Below are positions 60,810 to 64,000 of a stretch of DNA of 64,000 bases, piece after piece. Position 1 is the first letter of the stretch; the number at the start of each line of letters is the position of its first letter. The notes beneath the pieces were generated by a model. It was not told where the DNA came from. It searched no databases and worked only from the letters and a program-made list of their open reading frames with translations. Source of the stretch: Natrinema sp. DC36 (GTDB taxonomy: Archaea > Halobacteriota > Halobacteria > Halobacteriales > Natrialbaceae); assembly GCF_020405225.1 (NCBI RefSeq), contig NZ_CP084473.1, positions 1 through 64,000 of the forward strand, in the 5' to 3' direction. Both the position numbers and the translations under genes were made by a program.

Positions 60810-61676
60810 ATGTACGAGAACATCCTGGTCCCGGTCGACGACAGTGAGGACTCGAGCGAGATTCTACACCACGTCGGTGAACTTGCGAACTGGGAAAACG
60901 CAACGATTCGTCTCCTGTTTGTCGCAGATACGACGCGCGACAGCGTCACCGTCGTGGAAAACAGGGTGGTCGACGCACTCGTTGAGGAAGGTGAAGACAT
61001 CGTCGAGGAGGCAAGCAAGACACTGTGCACGCTCGGTGTTGAGTACGAGACTGATGTCGTGCAGGGGAATCCAGCGCCCACGATTGTCGAGTACGCCGAC
61101 CAGTACGAGCATGATTTGATCGTGATGTCCACCCATGGGCGAAAGGGGGTATCACGGTATCTCCAAGGCAGCGTCAGCGAGAAAGTCGTCCGTCTCTCCA
61201 CGGTCCCCGTCCTCACCGCGAGAATGCAGCCCGACGAGCAGTTGACGTTCCCCTACGAGAATGTGCTCATCCCAACGGATGGCAGTGCTGTCGCAACCCG
61301 GGCAGCGCAACATGGATTGGCACTCGCGGAGTCGCTCGAAGCAACCGTGCACGTCCTCTCCGTCGTTGATGACGCGTCGCTCGGCCTCGATATTCGGTCT
61401 GTCTCCGGGAAGGATCACGAACAGGCAGCAACGGAAGCCGTCAAGGAAATCATCACAGATGCAGAGACACATGGTGTCACCGAAACAGTACAACATATCG
61501 AACATGGGGATCCTACAGAGGGAATTCGCGACTGTATCGACGCCAACGACATCCACGTTGTCGTGATGGGGACGACAGGAAGACGCGGCACGGATCGAAT
61601 CCTCCTCGGAAGCGTCGCCGAAAAGACGGTCCGCTCTGCACCAGTGCCCGTGCTCACGATCGGTGGAACAGAGTAG
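60810..61676 (+). CDS. Tandem universal stress protein (two Usp domains)
   Basis: A 288-residue protein. Domain one (residues 1-140): YENILVPVDDSEDSSEIL and LIVMSTHGRKGVSRYLQGSV. Domain two (residues 150-288): YENVLIPTDGSAVATRAAQH and VVVMGTTGRRGTDRILLGSV, both with the G-2x-G-9x-GS ATP motif and final strand VPVLT. So each half should bind ATP. Promoter-like sequence ccttagaaag...tactct lies upstream, and the CNNM gene diverges. Confidence 0.93.
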   Translation: MYENILVPVDDSEDSSEILHHVGELANWENATIRLLFVADTTRDSVTVVENRVVDALVEEGEDIVEEASKTLCTLGVEYETDVVQGNPAPTIVEYADQYEHDLIVMSTHGRKGVSRYLQGSVSEKVVRLSTVPVLTARMQPDEQLTFPYENVLIPTDGSAVATRAAQHGLALAESLEATVHVLSVVDDASLGLDIRSVSGKDHEQAATEAVKEIITDAETHGVTETVQHIEHGDPTEGIRDCIDANDIHVVVMGTTGRRGTDRILLGSVAEKTVRSAPVPVLTIGGTE

Positions 61677-61855
61677 GACGTCGACGCGACCCCCGAAACC
61701 AGCGGAGACGATTATCAGTGAGAGGTGCTCGAGGAACGGCGCCAGTCCAATATCAGGACAGGCACTGTTTCTTTGCCGAGCGATTTACGACGCGTATGCA
61801 TTGAGAAGGGCGGTCTCAACTTCCACCCGCTCACTTCTGCTATATATGAATTGGC

Positions 61856-62407
61856 GGCTCCGTTGAAATTCCCAGAGGTTTACAAGTTCGCCCGATAGTC
61901 TGACCGGATGCAAGCCTCCCAAAATCGCGGTTGCTCCGGTTTGTTGAGCAGGCATTTCACTTGGCTCGGCGAGTTGTCGCTCGTTACTCCTCGAAGTTCT
62001 CGAAACGACGGTACACACTCCATCAGCACATCGTCTTGCTCTGCCTCAAGGTACGGAAAACAACCAGAAAACACGACTCGCAGATCGCGCCGTCATTCAT
62101 CAAGCGGAACACCAGTGAAGTAGCGATTCTTCTCGGTGACAAAGGCTATGACGATCAGAAGGTTCGTGTGTTAGCCCGTGAAGAAGGTGTTCGTCCGCTT
62201 ATCAAGCACTAAGAGTTCTCATCACTTCACAAGGCGTGGAATGCTCGAATAGATGCTGATCTCTACGGTCAGCGCAGTCAGAACGAGACAGTAAACTCCC
62301 GCCTCAAACGGAAGTACGGCGAATTCGTCCGCTCACAGTGCTGGTGGAAGCAGTTCCATGAACTCGCTATTGGCTGTCTCACTCACAACATCGACAAGAC
62401 GCTCTAA
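61856..62407 (+). pseudogene. IS5-like element with internally deleted transposase
   Basis: Left end ggctccgttgaaattcccag at 61856. The transposase start at 61908 is frameshifted once near 61930; then LRFVEQAFHLARRVVARYSS and TLHQHIVLLCLKVRK continue directly into TTRKHDSQIAPSFIKRNTSE, so about 100 central residues with the first catalytic Asp are deleted. A TAA replaces a codon after RPLIKH (62210-62212) and the frame resumes as EFSSLHKAWNARIDADLYGQ to TAA 62405. It relates to 19069 and 39402. Confidence 0.85.
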
Positions 62408-62487
62408 ATGTTAGAAATAAAATTTTTATCCATCGATTCACTCCATTGGATGGCATATGAGGGAGGCTCTATACTGCCCAAACCTCA

Positions 62488-62661
62488 TTACACGGTGGCC
62501 TCTGCTCTGTCCTCCCGACATCTAGTAAACGAGAATCCAACGATGACTGCGAGGACAAGCGCAATCAGAGCAGGAACGGCCTCACCTGAAAGAAATGAAA
62601 GCGTGCCTCCGGTCAAAAGCAATCCTACTCCTGCCAAATGAAAGGTGCTGATTGTATCCAT
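62488..62661 (-). CDS. 57-residue membrane peptide
   Basis: A small ORF: MDTISTFHLAGVGLLLTGGT, then FLSGEAVPALIALVLAVIVG and a charged tail (TRCREDRAEATV). Two hydrophobic helices, haloarchaeal codon bias, and ATG start. Convergent frames on the plus strand are shadows. Function unknown. Confidence 0.5.
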   Translation of the reverse strand: MDTISTFHLAGVGLLLTGGTLSFLSGEAVPALIALVLAVIVGFSFTRCREDRAEATV

Positions 62662-62966
62662 ACATCATGGTTTCTGATCGACAATAATAAAACCCCGCAA
62701 CACAGGTTCTACTCAAAAGTCATCCCCATTCGCGTACTGTCTGCTCATTCCGTAGGCACTATTCAGTTGAGGGGTGTGAAGTAAGCACACCTACCTAACA
62801 GCTTTTTCAACGGGAAAGGTGTCGAGACAATAGGGTTTCACCAGAGTCGCCTATTACTAAATGTCGAATAATTCAGGCACCGGAGTACACTGAGCGGCGA
62901 GATTCGATCAGTAGTTTCTGATTAACAGATGAATAAGGAAGGGGAAATAGTTTGTCACCACGACTG

Positions 62967-64000
62967 ATGACAGATCGGAATCGACGATCGTTCGTGACGA
63001 CTGTTGCAGCAGCTGGAACACTTAGCCTCTCTGGCTGTCTCTCACAGTTACGACAATGGCGGGGAAACGGTAACACGTCAAACCAATCACCATCGAACGA
63101 AGACTCTTCTGGACCTGGTGGCACTGACGGACTATCGAAGCTGCCCGGGGAATCAATCGAGAACTTTGAAACTCTCGACGAATGGAACGCAATGATCGAC
63201 GCTGGTACTCTCAAGACTGGGACGGATGATCCGTATGGCGGCTCGCAGTCGGCACACCTCACAGCGAGCGAGGACACGGAATATGCAGCTATATATAAAT
63301 TATTTGATAGCAAAGATCTGAGTGGGAAAAACCTCTCTCTCGCAGTGAAATTTACCGGACGTCAGCAACTCCGCCTCACGATCGAACTGTTCGCACCGAA
63401 CTCACGTAACGTACACGTGTTACATCGGACGCTTGTCGGGCCGGCCGATCGGTGGGTACGCGTCGACTTCGGTACCCATCGGATTGAAACACAGCCCGAC
63501 TTGGAAAACGTCCGGCAGATTCGGGTGACTGCTCGCCGCCGTGGTAATACGTCCGGTTCGCTCGACTGCCAAGTCGACGACCTCCGGACTGTCGACCGTC
63601 CGAAGACGGGAAAAGTTATGCTCTTGTTCAACGGGACCCTCGACGAACACTATGCGCACGCATTCAAGCAGATGGAGTCCTACGGCTATGCAGGTGTCGA
63701 GGCAGTTATGCCTGAAGCCATCGGCCGAGACGGCAGACTTACGATAAATCGACTTACGGAGATGAATGACGCAGGTTGGGATATGGCAGCTAGACCACGA
63801 ACTGGCGCGCAATTTCTCCACGAGTATTCTCCTAAAGAGCAACAGGAAATGGTTCAGTGGACAAAGGAATTTCTCGAAAGTCGTGGCTTCGAAGACGGTG
63901 CACAACACTTCGTCACACCAAAAAACGTACTCAGTCCGACTGCTCGCGATCTCGTTAAGGAGCGCCATGAACAGGCGTTTCGATTTGGTGGGAGTCCAAA
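62967..64000 (+). CDS. Secreted polysaccharide-deacetylase-like lipoprotein (partial at window end)
   Basis: An open frame of at least 344 codons that leaves the window. N-terminus: TDRNRRSFVTTVAAAGTLSL with the lipobox LSGC and twin arginines, so a Tat-exported lipoprotein. Residues 60-210 look like a beta-sandwich carbohydrate-type module (LSLAVKFTGRQQLRLTIELF, VRQIRVTARRRGNTSGSLDC). After residue 212, GKVMLLFNGTLDEHYAHAFK and MESYGYAGVEAVMPEAIG, then GWDMAARPRTGAQFLHEYSP resemble a NodB-type deacetylase barrel. The first metal motif (TFDDG) reads LFNGT here. The C-terminus and later motifs are not visible. Confidence 0.75.
   Translation, partial: MTDRNRRSFVTTVAAAGTLSLSGCLSQLRQWRGNGNTSNQSPSNEDSSGPGGTDGLSKLPGESIENFETLDEWNAMIDAGTLKTGTDDPYGGSQSAHLTASEDTEYAAIYKLFDSKDLSGKNLSLAVKFTGRQQLRLTIELFAPNSRNVHVLHRTLVGPADRWVRVDFGTHRIETQPDLENVRQIRVTARRRGNTSGSLDCQVDDLRTVDRPKTGKVMLLFNGTLDEHYAHAFKQMESYGYAGVEAVMPEAIGRDGRLTINRLTEMNDAGWDMAARPRTGAQFLHEYSPKEQQEMVQWTKEFLESRGFEDGAQHFVTPKNVLSPTARDLVKERHEQAFRFGGSP

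Noticed and set aside
1-64000. tRNA or rRNA genes
   Set aside because: No cloverleaf-like region with conserved GGTTCGAATCC-type arm or rRNA segment was seen on either strand; a tRNAscan run would be decisive.

Overview
This window reads as haloarchaeal (class Halobacteria) accessory DNA, most likely part of a megaplasmid or a plasmid-like chromosomal island. The basis is the acidic predicted proteins, start codons lying close to TATA-like boxes with almost no leader, haloarchaea-type families (bat-type HTH-10 regulator, winged-helix/partner pairs, a halocin C8-like precursor, many tiny CxxC zinc proteins), a ParA gene at the left edge, and a very high load of insertion sequences, MITE-like repeats and broken genes. 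I saw no rRNA, tRNA or CRISPR array and no obvious replication initiator. The genus cannot be fixed from the sequence.

Region by region. 1-7300: a plasmid-maintenance or provirus-like block: parA with an acidic partner, a tight leftward cluster (membrane protein, lipoprotein, RHH regulator, PD-(D/E)xK-like nuclease, two or three small zinc proteins), then short rightward genes including an HD-domain protein; two of the short genes sit behind copies of the same intergenic cassette. 7300-13450: an AT-rich exported protein split by a frameshift at a run of seven A, small membrane and zinc proteins, an orphan wHTH gene, a complete wHTH/TumE-like pair, and a TFB-like remnant. 13450-24000: a stress and transport block: two paralogous membrane proteins, two UspA proteins, an HPP-family protein, a formate/nitrite-type channel, a GNAT acetyltransferase, a TDT-family transporter and a UbiA prenyltransferase, separated by IS remnants. 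24000-30500: a broken PLP-enzyme gene, a PadR regulator, a PAP2 phosphatase, a SWIM-type zinc protein and a complete 979-bp IS. 30500-40000: a six-PAS histidine kinase, a MOSC protein, the intact PLP enzyme, small coupled genes, an HTH-10 regulator and an acyl-CoA dehydrogenase. 40000-46500: two more PadR paralogues, a RelE remnant cut by an IS200/IS605-type end, a UPF0175 protein, a chimeric primase-like gene, a broken M48 protease, a second wHTH/TumE-like pair and an OB-fold protein. 46500-50000: a halocin C8-like locus, then a second identical copy of the IS. 50000-64000: an SDR / SRPBCC / ArsR operon, an 11-residue-repeat protein, a membrane protein with its wHTH regulator, a third degraded IS, a broken PAP2 copy, a DedA-like/CNNM-CBS pair, a tandem Usp protein and a polysaccharide-deacetylase-like lipoprotein that runs off the end.

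How it fits together. Several modules occur both intact and decayed (PLP enzyme, PAP2, the zinc-protein operon, PadR, IS families), showing repeated duplication and recombination. At least four dispersed non-coding repeat families run through the intergenic space, and the 979-bp IS and its degraded relative always sit directly after the same 10-bp terminus of one of them. The most biologically suggestive loci are the halocin-like precursor with an adjacent small membrane peptide, and the twice-occurring wHTH/TumE-like gene pair.
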